Counted from the first letter of the stretch, positions 47,733 through 57,615 are shown. The stretch: 64,000 bases of DNA from Salegentibacter tibetensis (GCF_020164485.1 NZ_JAIQZA010000023.1:1-64000); one strand, 5' to 3'. The notes: generated by a model from the sequence alone, not told the origin. Made by a program: numbers and translations.

Positions 47733-48779
47733 GTGAATATACAGGAAAAATATATAAAACGCTGTATTGAACTGGCCAAAAACGGACTCGGAAATACTTA
47801 TCCCAATCCGCTGGTAGGCAGCGTGATTGTTTATAAAGACAGGATAATTAGTGAAGGCTGGCATCAAAAAGCAGGAGAGCCACATGCCGAGGTGAACGCT
47901 ATTAACTCAGTTAAAGATGCTTCGATTTTAAAAAAGGCTACTATTTACGTGAGCCTGGAACCTTGCAGTCATTTTGGAAAAACGCCGCCCTGCAGTGATT
48001 TGATTATCGCCAAAGGTATTAAAAAGGTAGTGATTGGCTGCGTAGATCCTTTTGCTGAAGTCGCCGGCCGGGGAATCAAAAAATTATTGGAAGCCGGGTG
48101 TAAGGTTCAGGTTGGAATTCTAGAAAAAGAATGCCAAGAGTTGAACAAACGCTTTTTTACGTTTCATCAAAAAAAGCGACCTTATATTATTTTGAAATGG
48201 GCACAAACTAGTGATGGATTTATCGCTCCTGAAATTCAGGAAAAACGGGAACCGGTTTGGATCACCAATCAATATTCCAAAAAACTGGTGCATAAATGGC
48301 GCAGCGAAGAACAGGCAATTTTAGTAGGCACCAATACCGCAATTGCCGATAACCCTAAACTAAACACGAGGCTTTGGGAAGGTGCTAATCCGGTTCGGGT
48401 GGTGATCGATAAAGATTTAAAGATACCACAGGAATCTGCTTTGTTTGATGGTCTCATAAAAACGATTGTACTAACCAAAAAACAGCCTGAAAACGCAATA
48501 AAAAACGAAAATTTAGTTTTTGAAAAGCTCGATCTTCACCAAAATTTGCCTGAACAAATTTGCGATGTGCTTTATAAACATAATTTACAATCGGTTATTA
48601 TTGAAGGTGGAGCAAAAACGCTTCAGACCTTTATTAATAATAATTTCTGGGATGAAGCCCGGATTTTTACAGGGACTTCTGAATTTCATAAAGGTCTAAA
48701 GGCGCCGGAGTTTTCAGGAAAAATACTTTCAGAAACCGCCCTGGAGCGAGATAATTTAAAAATTTACAAAAATGATTAA
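47733..48779 (+). CDS. ribD: Bifunctional riboflavin biosynthesis protein RibD
   Basis: A 348-residue enzyme starting at GTG. The deaminase domain has HAEVNAI and the zinc Cys in PCSHFGKTPPCSDL; the reductase domain (after about 148) begins PYIILKWAQTSDGFIA. It deaminates and then reduces the pyrimidine intermediate of riboflavin synthesis. It overlaps the HAD gene by 8 bp. Confidence 0.94.
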   Translation: MNIQEKYIKRCIELAKNGLGNTYPNPLVGSVIVYKDRIISEGWHQKAGEPHAEVNAINSVKDASILKKATIYVSLEPCSHFGKTPPCSDLIIAKGIKKVVIGCVDPFAEVAGRGIKKLLEAGCKVQVGILEKECQELNKRFFTFHQKKRPYIILKWAQTSDGFIAPEIQEKREPVWITNQYSKKLVHKWRSEEQAILVGTNTAIADNPKLNTRLWEGANPVRVVIDKDLKIPQESALFDGLIKTIVLTKKQPENAIKNENLVFEKLDLHQNLPEQICDVLYKHNLQSVIIEGGAKTLQTFINNNFWDEARIFTGTSEFHKGLKAPEFSGKILSETALERDNLKIYKND

Positions 48780-49380
48780 AACGATAATTTTTGATTTTGG
48801 AGACGTATTTATAAACCTGGACAAACCGGCTACGATGCGTGAAATGGGGAAATATGAAATCGCTGAGCTTTCAGAAAATTTACTAAATATTAATCAACAA
48901 TACGAAAAAGGGCTTATTTCTTCCGAAGAATTTGTAAAATCCTACCGTACTGAACATTCGCAGCTTCAGGAAGAACATTTTAAAAATTCATGGAACGCGA
49001 TTTTAGTTGATTTTCCCGAATATCGATACCAGTTTTTAAAAAAGCTTTCCGAAGAAAAAAATTACCAGTTGATTCTATTGAGCAACACCAACGAAATCCA
49101 TATTGACTGGGTTAAGGAGAATGTACCGTTTTTCGAAGATTTCCAGACTTGCTTTGATGCGTTTTATCTTTCGCACGAGATCAATTTTAGAAAGCCCGAT
49201 GCTGAAATTTATGAGTTCGTTTTAAAAGAACACGATTTAAAGCCCGAAGAATGCCTTTTTATAGACGACACCCGGGAAAATACAGACGCAGCTGAGGAAT
49301 TAGGAATTCACACCTGGAATATTGAACCCACCCACGAAGATGTGATCGATTTATTTACTGCCAAAAAGGACTTATTTTGA
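48772..49380 (+). CDS. HAD-superfamily hydrolase
   Basis: A 202-residue protein of HAD subfamily IA (beta-PGM-like). Motif I IIFDFGDVFINLD (nucleophile Asp8), motif II LLSNTN, motif III Lys in NFRKPDAEIY, motif IV CLFIDDTREN. Substrate unknown; it lies in a ribD-HAD-EamA operon with overlapping ends, so translational coupling is likely. Confidence 0.9.
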   Translation: MIKTIIFDFGDVFINLDKPATMREMGKYEIAELSENLLNINQQYEKGLISSEEFVKSYRTEHSQLQEEHFKNSWNAILVDFPEYRYQFLKKLSEEKNYQLILLSNTNEIHIDWVKENVPFFEDFQTCFDAFYLSHEINFRKPDAEIYEFVLKEHDLKPEECLFIDDTRENTDAAEELGIHTWNIEPTHEDVIDLFTAKKDLF

Positions 49381-50249
49381 TCTACCTGCTGCTTAGCATC
49401 CTTTCTTCCACGGTAATTTTTGTCGTGTTCAGGCTTTATAAAAAGTATGGCGTTAATACACTGCAGGCCATTATCGTAAATTATTTCATCGCCTGCATCG
49501 TTGGGTTTTTCGGCTATATTGATGGCGTTGAGGATCTGGTAAGAATTCCTTCGGAATCCTGGTTTTTGGGAACTGTTTTCCTGGGGGCTATGTTTATTAC
49601 GGTTTTTAACCTTGCAGCGATTACCACTCAACGTAGCGGACTTTCGGTAGTGTCAGTAGCTACAAAGATGTCGGTTGCCATTCCTGTTTTCTTCGGTATA
49701 TTTATTTACAATGAAAGCCTGGGGTTTTTAAAAGTTACCGGGATCATACTCGCACTCGCAGCGGTTTATTTAAGTTCGATTAAAACTGAAAAAGGCATTA
49801 AAATAAAGAAAAGGAACTTAATATTCCCTTTACTGGTTTTCTTCGGAAGCGGAATTATAGACACCACGCTCAATTACCTGGAAAATTTCTATGTTTCTGA
49901 AACCGATGTTGGACTCTTTTCTTCCAGTATTTTTGGAATCGCCGGGATTATTGGAACTTCTATTCTAATTGGCCAGGCTGTTTTAGGAAAATTAAAAATA
50001 ACCTGGAAAAACATAGTCGGTGGGATTGCGCTGGGAATTCCGAACTATTTCTCTATTTATTTCCTGGTGATGGCGTTACGCTCTCCAGGTATTGAGAATT
50101 CGGTGATTTTCACCTTAAACCATGTGGGTATTGTTTTGGCCTCTACTATTCTTGGAATTGTGCTTTTTAAAGAGGTTTTGCTAAAGAAAAACTGGATTGG
50201 AATTGCCCTTGCGATAATAAGTATTATACTGGTGGCTAGCAGTCAATAA
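49377..50249 (+). CDS. EamA/DMT-family transporter
   Basis: A 290-residue inner membrane protein starting at TTG, overlapping the HAD gene by 4 bp. Ten hydrophobic helices in two five-helix halves fit the EamA (DMT) family; the second half starts near residue 150 (LIFPLLVFFGSGIIDTTLNYLENF). Transported substrate unknown; DMT members carry nucleotide-sugars or amino acids. Confidence 0.85.
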   Translation: MIYLLLSILSSTVIFVVFRLYKKYGVNTLQAIIVNYFIACIVGFFGYIDGVEDLVRIPSESWFLGTVFLGAMFITVFNLAAITTQRSGLSVVSVATKMSVAIPVFFGIFIYNESLGFLKVTGIILALAAVYLSSIKTEKGIKIKKRNLIFPLLVFFGSGIIDTTLNYLENFYVSETDVGLFSSSIFGIAGIIGTSILIGQAVLGKLKITWKNIVGGIALGIPNYFSIYFLVMALRSPGIENSVIFTLNHVGIVLASTILGIVLFKEVLLKKNWIGIALAIISIILVASSQ

Positions 50250-50250
50250 A

Positions 50251-50283
50251 GACCTCACAGGTTTTGGAAACCTGTGAGGTCTA
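50251..50283. repeat. Perfect palindrome AGACCTCACAGGTTT
   Basis: AGACCTCACAGGTTT (50251-50265) and its exact reverse complement (50269-50283) around a TGG loop, one base after the EamA stop codon. It is a 15-bp perfect stem with only a weak T tail, so it is REP-like or a poor terminator. Confidence 0.8.
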
Positions 50284-50295
50284 AAACACACAAGA

Positions 50296-50904
50296 ATGAA
50301 AGACACTTATAAAACCATCACCAAAGCTTCCCCCGAAGTCTTGTTTAAAGACCGGAATTCTAAGTTTTTCGGTTATGCATTTCCGGTAAAAACCGAAGAA
50401 GAGGCTAATATTCATTTGGAAGAATTAAAGAGTAAACATCATAAAGCGCGGCACTGGTGTTATGCCTGGCAACTGGGGAAATCAGATTTTCAATATCGCG
50501 CTAATGATGACGGGGAACCTTCAAATTCTGCCGGCATGCCAATTTATGGGCAAATCCAGTCTTTTGAAGTCACCAATATTTTAATTGTGGTGGTGCGGTA
50601 TTTTGGCGGCGTAAAACTTGGAGTTGGTGGTTTGATCAACGCTTATAAAACCGCGGCGCAAATGGCGCTGGAAGAAGCCAATATTGTCACCAGGACTATA
50701 GACGAGGTTTTTGAGATCAGTTTTGATTACCCCGAAATGAATATTGTGATGCGATTGATTAAGGAAAATAACCTTAACGTAATTGAGCAAAAACTGGAAC
50801 TGGATTGCAAAATTTATATTTCCGTAAGGAAAAAAGACGCCGAATCGATATTCGAAAAGTTTGAATCAACTTACAAGGTCGGGATAAAGAGGTTGGAAGA
50901 TTGA
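50296..50904 (+). CDS. YigZ/IMPACT family protein
   Basis: A 202-residue protein of the IMPACT/UPF0029 family: LFKDRNSKFFGYAFPV, KARHWCYAW, RANDDGEPSNSAG and VVVRYFGGVKLG. The C-terminal domain (after about 135) is the DUF1949-like ferredoxin fold. Function in bacteria is poorly known; eukaryotic IMPACT regulates translation through GCN1. Confidence 0.9.
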   Translation: MKDTYKTITKASPEVLFKDRNSKFFGYAFPVKTEEEANIHLEELKSKHHKARHWCYAWQLGKSDFQYRANDDGEPSNSAGMPIYGQIQSFEVTNILIVVVRYFGGVKLGVGGLINAYKTAAQMALEEANIVTRTIDEVFEISFDYPEMNIVMRLIKENNLNVIEQKLELDCKIYISVRKKDAESIFEKFESTYKVGIKRLED

Positions 50905-50909
50905 ACTTT

Positions 50910-51003
50910 TCTTGTCATTGCGATCCCGATGATAATCGGGAGAAGAAATCTGTAATATTGGAATAATCATTGACAGATTACTTCACTCCGTTCGTAATGA
51001 CGA
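50910..51003. repeat. Interspersed palindrome, GTCATTGCGA type
   Basis: Begins TTGTCATTGCGATCCCGATG, ends CTTCACTCCGTTCGTAATGACG. ATAATCGGG and CTGTAAT..ATTGACAGATTAC pair inside, so the element is bracketed by inverted GTCAT/ATGAC ends. Part of a REP-like family in this genome. Confidence 0.65.
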
Positions 51004-51024
51004 TTTTTTGCTGAAAGAAAAAAT

Positions 51025-51420
51025 TTACTTCAACTTATCTAAAATATATTGAGGACATCGAATTGGTTTTTTGGTCTTGGAATCCATAAAAACCAAAGTT
51101 GTGTAAGCTTTGGTGAGCAAGTCTTCACATTGGTTAAAAACCATATATTCAAAAGTAATTTTCACCGATGGAACCTCTTTTAATTGCACTTCAATTCTCA
51201 GTTCATCTTCAAAAACAGCGGGTTTTAAAAATTTGGTATTGAGTTCATACACGGGTAACATAACCCCGTTTTCTTCCATAGTTTTATAAGATATTCCTAA
51301 AGCCGATAACCAGTCCAGTCGGGCGATTTCGAAGTATTGTGCGTAGTTTCCGTGGTGTACTACCCCCATTTGATCGGTTTCCGCATAGCGGACTTTAACA
51401 TATGTTTCGTGACTTTTCAT
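51025..51420 (-). CDS. Acyl-CoA thioesterase, YbgC-type hotdog fold
   Basis: A 131-residue hotdog-fold protein: VRYAETDQMGVVHHGNYAQYFEIAR is the YbgC/4-HBA-CoA thioesterase active-site helix, with the Asp (in TDQMG) that acts as catalytic residue. It hydrolyses short acyl-CoA thioesters; cellular role uncertain. Divergent from dnaA. Confidence 0.9.
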   Translation of the reverse strand: MKSHETYVKVRYAETDQMGVVHHGNYAQYFEIARLDWLSALGISYKTMEENGVMLPVYELNTKFLKPAVFEDELRIEVQLKEVPSVKITFEYMVFNQCEDLLTKAYTTLVFMDSKTKKPIRCPQYILDKLK

Positions 51421-51624
51421 ATTGAATTTAACAGGTAAAGTGAATGAGGTTTTGTACTTTCATAATCGGATTTAAGTATGCACAAAAATTTCTTAAAATT
51501 CAACCCCAAACCGGTTTTTTTATTACATAATTTGTTCACATATTTGTTCCACTCAAGTTGAAAGACCCCTATATCTTTTAACTGCTAATAAACCACTACT
51601 AATCTAAAATACACAACACAAAGC
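51421..51624. other. dnaA upstream region
   Basis: About 200 bp, AT-rich. One loose DnaA-box-like word TTGTTCACA occurs near 51532-51540; no cluster of boxes, so no origin can be claimed. Confidence 0.4.
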
Positions 51625-53052
51625 ATGTCAAAAACTGCGCAATCAGTTTGGAATAGCTGTCTGGCTTTTATCAAAGATAACATCACTCCACAGGCTTATA
51701 AAACGTGGTTTGAACCTATACAAGCAGTAAAACTTACAGATTGTGCCCTTAGCATACAGGTGCCCTCAAAGTTTTTTTACGAATGGCTGGAAGAACACTA
51801 TGTAAAACTTTTAAAGGTTTCGCTTACCAAAGAATTAGGGGAAAAAGCTAAATTGGTCTATGTGATCAAAATGGAAAATACCTACGGAAACAAAATGCCA
51901 TTTACCGAGAAGATTCCGAGTACGCAACGGAGTCATATGGCTTCCCAGGAGGTAGATGTACCTATAAAGAATAAAAATCCAGAATTAAAAAATCCTTTTA
52001 TAATCCCTGGAATTAGAAATGTAAAGATCGAATCCCAGCTTAACCCGAGTTACAATTTCGAGAATTTCCTGGAAGGAGATTCCAACCGATTGGCAAGATC
52101 GGCTGGTTTGGCTGTAGCCAATAAACCGGGAGGGACTTCTTTTAACCCGTTGCTTATCTTTGGTGGCGTAGGACTGGGAAAAACACACCTAGCACACGCA
52201 ATTGGGGTTGAAATTAAAGACAAATACCCCGAAAAGACCGTTTTATATATTTCTGCAGAAAAATTTACTCAGCAATATATAGAATCGGTTAAGAAAAATA
52301 ACCGGAACGACTTTATTCATTTTTACCAGATTATCGATGTTTTAATTGTTGATGATATACAGTTGCTTTCCGGAAAAGCGGGAACTCAGGATGTATTTTT
52401 CCACATCTTTAATCATTTACATCAAAATGGAAAACAGGTAATCCTTACCAGTGATAAAGCACCGGTAGATATGCAGGATATTGAACAACGCCTGCTTTCA
52501 AGGTTTAAATGGGGACTTTCGGCTGAATTGCAACATCCCGATTTTGAAACCCGGGTTTCCATCATTAAAAACAAACTTTATCGCGACGGCGTAGAAATGC
52601 CGGAAGAGATCGTAGAGTTTTTGGCAAACAATATCAAAACCAATATCAGGGAACTGGAAGGCGCAATCATATCGCTTATCGCCCACTCTTCTTTCAACAA
52701 AAAAGATATCACTTTAGAACTTGCGAAGAAAATCGTAGACAACTACGTAAAGAATACCAAACGTGAAGTTTCTATAGATTACATTCAAAAGGTAGTTAGC
52801 GATTATTTCCAGATGGATGTGCAAACCTTGCAGTCAAAGACCCGTAAAAGACATATTGTACAGGCAAGACAACTGGCCATGTTCTTTGCAAAGAAATTCA
52901 CCAAAGCTTCTTTAGCAAGCATTGGTTCTCAAATTGGAAAACGCGATCACGCCACGGTTTTACACGCCTGCAAGACGGTAGATAACCTGGCCACGACAGA
53001 TAAGCAATTCAAAAAATTTGTTGAAGACCTCAACAAAAAACTTACCATATAA
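51625..53052 (+). CDS. dnaA: Chromosomal replication initiator DnaA
   Basis: A 475-residue AAA+ initiator. Domain I (1-85) and a linker lead to domain III with Walker A GGVGLGKT (180-187), Walker B VLIVDDIQLL and the sensor motifs; domain IV holds ASIGSQIGKRDHATVLHACKTV, the DnaA-box binding helix. It opens the replication origin. The stop is 10 bp before the phosphatase start. Confidence 0.98.
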   Translation: MSKTAQSVWNSCLAFIKDNITPQAYKTWFEPIQAVKLTDCALSIQVPSKFFYEWLEEHYVKLLKVSLTKELGEKAKLVYVIKMENTYGNKMPFTEKIPSTQRSHMASQEVDVPIKNKNPELKNPFIIPGIRNVKIESQLNPSYNFENFLEGDSNRLARSAGLAVANKPGGTSFNPLLIFGGVGLGKTHLAHAIGVEIKDKYPEKTVLYISAEKFTQQYIESVKKNNRNDFIHFYQIIDVLIVDDIQLLSGKAGTQDVFFHIFNHLHQNGKQVILTSDKAPVDMQDIEQRLLSRFKWGLSAELQHPDFETRVSIIKNKLYRDGVEMPEEIVEFLANNIKTNIRELEGAIISLIAHSSFNKKDITLELAKKIVDNYVKNTKREVSIDYIQKVVSDYFQMDVQTLQSKTRKRHIVQARQLAMFFAKKFTKASLASIGSQIGKRDHATVLHACKTVDNLATTDKQFKKFVEDLNKKLTI

Positions 53053-53062
53053 AAGCATTTTT

Positions 53063-53533
53063 ATGAAGACTAAGGTATTGATGGTGTGCCTCGGCAATAT
53101 TTGCAGATCACCGCTTGCCGAGGGAATTTTAAAATCTAAAGTAGACGAATCTAAGGTTTTTGTAGATTCGGCTGGCACCGGCGATTATCATATAGACGAT
53201 TCGCCCGATCCACGCTCTATTGCAATAGCAAAAAAGAACAACCTGGATATCACTTACCAGCGCGGAAGACAGTTTCAAGCTGAAGATTTTGATAAATTCG
53301 ATCGCATTTATGTGATGGATAATTCAAATTTTAAAGATGTGATTTCCCTGGCCAGAAATGATGATGACCGGGCGAAAGTTCAGCTGATCCTCGATGAAAT
53401 ATTTCCAGCGGAAAACGTAGATGTTCCCGATCCTTATTTTGGCGGAGAACACGGCTTTGAAAATGTCTTCCAAATGCTTGATGAAGCCTGTGAAAAGATA
53501 GCAGAACAACTTAAGGAAGAAAACAAGGCTTAA
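53063..53533 (+). CDS. Low-molecular-weight protein tyrosine phosphatase
   Basis: Start set at ATG 53063 (MKTKVLMVCLGN), since the upstream frame lies inside dnaA. A 156-residue enzyme with the P-loop CLGNICRSP (Cys9-x5-Arg15) and the general-acid Asp in VPDPYFGG. It is the second gene in a dnaA-phosphatase-methyltransferase order typical of flavobacteria. Confidence 0.93.
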   Translation: MKTKVLMVCLGNICRSPLAEGILKSKVDESKVFVDSAGTGDYHIDDSPDPRSIAIAKKNNLDITYQRGRQFQAEDFDKFDRIYVMDNSNFKDVISLARNDDDRAKVQLILDEIFPAENVDVPDPYFGGEHGFENVFQMLDEACEKIAEQLKEENKA

Positions 53534-54258
53534 TGTCAGACTTCAAATATTCCGGGAAACTTTACCTGATCCCTACCACTATGGGAGCGGCAAACCCAAT
53601 GCAGGTTCTTCCAATTCAGGTTAAAGAAATTATGGAAAGCCTGGATATTTTTATTGCTGAAAATGAAAAAACCGCCAGGAGACATATAAAAAAACTGGTT
53701 CCGCAAAAGCAACAGTTTGAACTTCAATTTTTTCATCTTAATAAATTCACTGAAGCTTCAGAAATCCCTTCATTTTTAAATGATTGTAAAGAAGGAAAAA
53801 ATATAGGTTTATTGAGTGAAGCCGGTTGTCCCGGTGTGGCAGATCCTGGGGCTGAAATCGTTAAAATTGCGCACAACGAAGGTATTCAGGTGATTCCTTT
53901 AGTTGGACCTTCTTCAATTTTACTGGCTATGATGGGCAGTGGAATGAACGGCCAGCGTTTTACCTTCAATGGCTATTTACCTATAGATAAAAAAGAGCGA
54001 AAAAAGGAAATCAAAGATTTGGAACGGCTTTCTTTCGAAAAACAGGAAGCACAAATTTTTATTGAAACCCCTTACCGAAACAATAAATTGCTTGAAGATT
54101 TGCTCCAGCTTTTAAATCCTGCAACCCGGCTTTGTGTCGCCTGTGACCTTACCCTTCCTACTGAATATATTGTGACTAAACCGGTTTCAGAATGGGGGAA
54201 AACAAAAACAGACCTCCATAAGAGGCCTGCTATTTTTATTTTTCAGAAAGAAATTTAA
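53533..54258 (+). CDS. SAM-dependent methyltransferase, RsmI-like
   Basis: A 241-residue protein of the tetrapyrrole methylase family: GLLSEAGCPGVADPGAEIV and VPLVGPSSILLAMMGSG (ordinary variants of the RsmI motifs), then IFIETPYRNNKLLEDLL. The family modifies 16S rRNA C1402 ribose in other bacteria. It overlaps the phosphatase gene stop by one base. Confidence 0.85.
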   Translation: MSDFKYSGKLYLIPTTMGAANPMQVLPIQVKEIMESLDIFIAENEKTARRHIKKLVPQKQQFELQFFHLNKFTEASEIPSFLNDCKEGKNIGLLSEAGCPGVADPGAEIVKIAHNEGIQVIPLVGPSSILLAMMGSGMNGQRFTFNGYLPIDKKERKKEIKDLERLSFEKQEAQIFIETPYRNNKLLEDLLQLLNPATRLCVACDLTLPTEYIVTKPVSEWGKTKTDLHKRPAIFIFQKEI

Positions 54259-54926
54259 GCTCTAAAAGCTTTAATATTCACTCTCGGATTTTTCTCAGGT
54301 ATTACAAATGAAGTATCATAGCCTCCAAATTTCTTCATATAGTTTCTAATAGAAGTTCCAAACGCGTCGCTAAAAGATTGCGCACCCCAGCTTCTAAGAT
54401 ATTTCTTTACACTTCCCGGCCCCGAAAGGTGAGCAGCAGCAAGAATTCCAGATTCGGTTACTTCTACCCCGTTGATTACTTTCCCTTCAAAACGGGCAAT
54501 ATCACGTATTAATATCCATTTATTCCTGGAAGCATTGGTATAAAAAGCTGCCTCCTGGAGTTGTGGTGAGTTTAGGAATTCAGCACCGTTGTATATACCC
54601 AGTAATTCCAAGGTACCAATACCAAATTGGTATTTCCCCATATAACCAAACTCATTGATTGTTCGGTAATTTCCGCGGGATTCTTTAAAACCTACCGCTT
54701 CTTTAAAACCTACATAGGACTTTCCCAGTTCAGGTAACGCCCTCTCAAGGCTTAGATCTTTTGCTAATTCGCTTTCCTCTAAAAGGGCCACAGTATAGTT
54801 TAGATCCAGATTGGAAGTTGAATAACCTTCAATTTCCAAATTTGCTGCTTCTCTAGTTGAAAAACTGAAAAACATGCAGCCTGCAAATACAGGCAAGATT
54901 GAAAATTTTGCAACTTTCTTTCTCAT
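54255..54926 (-). CDS. Secreted lysozyme-fold protein, possible lytic transglycosylase
   Basis: A 223-residue exported protein with an N-terminal hydrophobic segment (9-24). GFKESRGNYRTINEFGYMGKYQFG (split here; about residues 78-100) resembles the catalytic Glu region of lytic transglycosylases (ESxGxY...G-x-QF), suggesting a peptidoglycan-cleaving enzyme. The C-terminus contains AAAHLSGPGSVKKYL, which fits the lysozyme fold. Substrate untested. Convergent with the methyltransferase gene, overlapping it by 4 bp. Confidence 0.7.
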   Translation of the reverse strand: MRKKVAKFSILPVFAGCMFFSFSTREAANLEIEGYSTSNLDLNYTVALLEESELAKDLSLERALPELGKSYVGFKEAVGFKESRGNYRTINEFGYMGKYQFGIGTLELLGIYNGAEFLNSPQLQEAAFYTNASRNKWILIRDIARFEGKVINGVEVTESGILAAAHLSGPGSVKKYLRSWGAQSFSDAFGTSIRNYMKKFGGYDTSFVIPEKNPRVNIKAFRA

Positions 54927-55130
54927 TACATTTTGTTTCTGAAAGGTTAACGGTTTAGGCTAAAAATTAAGCTTACGCCCCTTTCAATTTTGCCGTGCAA
55001 ATGTACAATAAATTTTAAAAATCTGAAGTACAAGATGTTAAGTTAACTATAAAGTTCTAAAAGGCTTAACATGCCTGTAAGAAGGCAAAGGCGTTAGAGC
55101 TTTCTTAATAAAATGAGGGGAAAATTATTC

Positions 55131-56174
55131 TTATCTTTTTACGCCCTGCTTGTTAATCCAACGCACATATTCCTGTTTATTTCGATTATGCTGTGCTAAA
55201 TTTTTTGCGAATTTATGATAACCAAAATTTTGAACATCTGCTACAAAATAGAAGTAATCGTGATCTTCATAATTAAGCACTGCATTTATCGCTGAAATAT
55301 CTGGCATAAATATAGGCCCCGGAGGTAATTCTTTATAAATATAAGTATTGTAAGGCGAATCGAGTTCCAGGTCTTTATAGAGCACTCTCTTTATAATGGT
55401 ATCCCATTTTTGAGTCTTGTGTTTAAGCGCATAAATTACGGTAGGATCGGCATCTAATTTCCACCCATTTTTGTAACGATTCATATAAACACCGGCCACT
55501 TTAGGGCGTTCATCTACCTTAGCGGTCTCTTTATGAACTACGGAAGCCAGAGTTGAAACTTCTTTAGGGTTTAAGCCAATTTCCTCAGCTTTTTGCCGTT
55601 TTTCTTCGGTCCAGAAGCGATCATATTCCCGCTTCATTCGTTCCCTAAATTCTTCTGCCGAAGTATTCCAGTAAAATTCATATTGATTCGGAATATACAT
55701 CGCTAAAGCTTCGGCTTCCGTAAAATTATTTTCAGCTAAAAATTTTTCATCTTTAAAAACTTCGATTAAAGCAGTACTATCGGCTTCAATTTGATCGGCA
55801 ATTCTTCCGGCGAGATTCTCCAGGCGCTCCTGGTTATTAAAAGTTAATTTAACCGGAACATTTCCGCTGCGCAAGGCGTTTACCAACTGATTGTTATTCA
55901 TGCCAGAGCTTATGGCGTATCTCCCAGCTCTAATATTTGAAGCATAACCTTTTTTACGGGCAACCAAATCAAAAGACTCCATATCCTCAATATAAGGCTG
56001 AAGACTGTCTATTACGGTTTGATAATCTGCACCGGTAGGCACATAAACCAACTTTTCTTTTTCTGAAAAACTCGTGTTTGCTGAAAAGATACTCGTATAA
56101 ATATAATAGCTAAAAACAGAAAGGCCTATAAGCCCAAGAATGGCAATAGCCAGTAGGATTTTTTTAATGTACAT
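55131..56174 (-). CDS. mltG: Endolytic murein transglycosylase MltG
   Basis: A 347-residue protein with one N-terminal membrane helix (6-30). The YceG domain includes VPTGADYQTVIDSL (LysM-like part), ASVVHKETAKVDERPKVAG with the catalytic Glu, and DADPTVIYAL and PYNTYIYKELPPGPI. MltG ends nascent glycan strands at the inner membrane. It shares one base with the next gene. Confidence 0.94.
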   Translation of the reverse strand: MYIKKILLAIAILGLIGLSVFSYYIYTSIFSANTSFSEKEKLVYVPTGADYQTVIDSLQPYIEDMESFDLVARKKGYASNIRAGRYAISSGMNNNQLVNALRSGNVPVKLTFNNQERLENLAGRIADQIEADSTALIEVFKDEKFLAENNFTEAEALAMYIPNQYEFYWNTSAEEFRERMKREYDRFWTEEKRQKAEEIGLNPKEVSTLASVVHKETAKVDERPKVAGVYMNRYKNGWKLDADPTVIYALKHKTQKWDTIIKRVLYKDLELDSPYNTYIYKELPPGPIFMPDISAINAVLNYEDHDYFYFVADVQNFGYHKFAKNLAQHNRNKQEYVRWINKQGVKR

Positions 56175-56698
56175 TATTTATTGATCAATTGATATAGAAT
56201 TTCATCTTTAAACCGGCCGTTTGAATAAGTCCAGTCTTTCTTTACGCCCACTCGTTGAAAACCCAGGTTTTCAAAAAGTTTCACACTGGTTTCGTTTCCC
56301 CCAGCAATATTGGCGTAAACCTGGTGCATGGCAAGATGTTTAAAACAGTAATTGCAAATAAGTTTTAGGGATTCTTCTCCATAACCTTTACCCCGTTCTG
56401 AAGGATCGGCTATTAAAATTCCCAAAGCTGCCCTACGGTCTTTAGGTTCAAAATCGAAGATATCTATTAGTCCGACTTCTTTGTCTTTTAAATCGCATAT
56501 CACTAAACGCAGCTGCTTAACATCGTAAATATCACGATGCGCATTTTCCAGGTATTGTTTAATCATAAACCTGGAATAAGGAGTTTGGGTAGCGCTTACT
56601 TCCCAAAACTCTTCGGTGTTCTCCACCCTGTGAACAAAATCGAGATCTTCCGGCTCCAGGGCTCGCAGATAGACCTTATTTCCTTTTAGGCTTGACAT
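56174..56698 (-). CDS. GNAT-family N-acetyltransferase
   Basis: A 174-residue RimJ/RimL-type acetyltransferase: VYLRALEPEDLDFVHRVENT at the start, acetyl-CoA loop PSERGKGYGEESL (about 98-110), then HQVYANIAGGNETSVKLFENLGF. Close to SpeG/RimJ relatives but no substrate can be assigned. It overlaps dapF by 13 bp. Confidence 0.88.
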   Translation of the reverse strand: MSSLKGNKVYLRALEPEDLDFVHRVENTEEFWEVSATQTPYSRFMIKQYLENAHRDIYDVKQLRLVICDLKDKEVGLIDIFDFEPKDRRAALGILIADPSERGKGYGEESLKLICNYCFKHLAMHQVYANIAGGNETSVKLFENLGFQRVGVKKDWTYSNGRFKDEILYQLINK

Positions 56699-57480
56699 AC
56701 TATTTCACCTTTAAAAACCTGTTCTGCAGGCCCGGTTAACCAAACATCGGTATAAGTTCCATTTTCTTTCTGGAAAGAAACCGATAATTCTCCGCCGGGA
56801 ACAATGAGCTTTACCGTATTAGCATTAGCTTTTCCCGACGCATGCGCTGCCAAGGCGACAGCGGTAACTCCTGTGCCGCAAGAAAGTGTTTCGTCTTCCA
56901 CTCCCCTTTCGTAAGTTCTAACCAGGAAAGTATTTTCTTCCTGCATATCTACAAAATTCACGTTGGTTCCCCCATTGGTAACATACTCATCTGAATATCT
57001 AATTAACGCTCCTTCCTTTTTTACATCAAGGTCGGCCACATTTTTTGTAAAAACCACGTGATGCGGGGATCCGGTATCAAGAAAAGCGCTATTTCCCAGT
57101 TGTTTTATTTCTGAAAGGTTTTGCATTTGCAAACTCACCTCGTGATCGCTAATTGTTGCTTTGTGAGGTCCGTCTATCGCAGTAAAAGTAGCTTCATTTT
57201 CTATAATTCCCAGAAATTTAGCAAATGCAACGAGGCAACGCCCGCCATTACCACACATGCTGCTTTCATTTCCGTCAGCATTGAAATAAACCATTTTAAA
57301 ATCGTCTCCTTCAACTTCGGGATTTTCTAAAAGTATAAGGCCATCGCCCCCAATGCCAAATTTACGGTCGCAAAGCTTTTTAATTATTCTGGTATTATTT
57401 TTGGATAACAATTGTTGACGGTTGTCTATCATCACAAAATCGTTTCCGGTGCCTTGATATTTATAAAATGGAATTTTCAT
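56686..57480 (-). CDS. dapF: Diaminopimelate epimerase
   Basis: A 264-residue enzyme converting LL-DAP to meso-DAP for peptidoglycan and lysine. Both catalytic Cys are present: NADGNESSMCGNGGRC and ETLSCGTGVTAVALA. GTGNDFVMID is the family start motif. With dapA in the same window it serves the same pathway. Confidence 0.96.
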   Translation of the reverse strand: MKIPFYKYQGTGNDFVMIDNRQQLLSKNNTRIIKKLCDRKFGIGGDGLILLENPEVEGDDFKMVYFNADGNESSMCGNGGRCLVAFAKFLGIIENEATFTAIDGPHKATISDHEVSLQMQNLSEIKQLGNSAFLDTGSPHHVVFTKNVADLDVKKEGALIRYSDEYVTNGGTNVNFVDMQEENTFLVRTYERGVEDETLSCGTGVTAVALAAHASGKANANTVKLIVPGGELSVSFQKENGTYTDVWLTGPAEQVFKGEIVCQA

Positions 57481-57615
57481 TACGTTAATTTTAGGGGCTA
57501 CAAAGATACTATAAATAACACGATTTTGAGGATGTTAAATGGCCGTTAAAGTTAAAAACTACAGATACTAATGTTATAATTTTAAAGTTGAATTTTATAA
57601 AATCCTATTTAAAAA

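Noticed and set aside
51421-51624. Chromosome origin next to dnaA
   Set aside because: Only one loose DnaA-box-like word; no cluster or clear AT-rich unwinding element beyond the general AT content.
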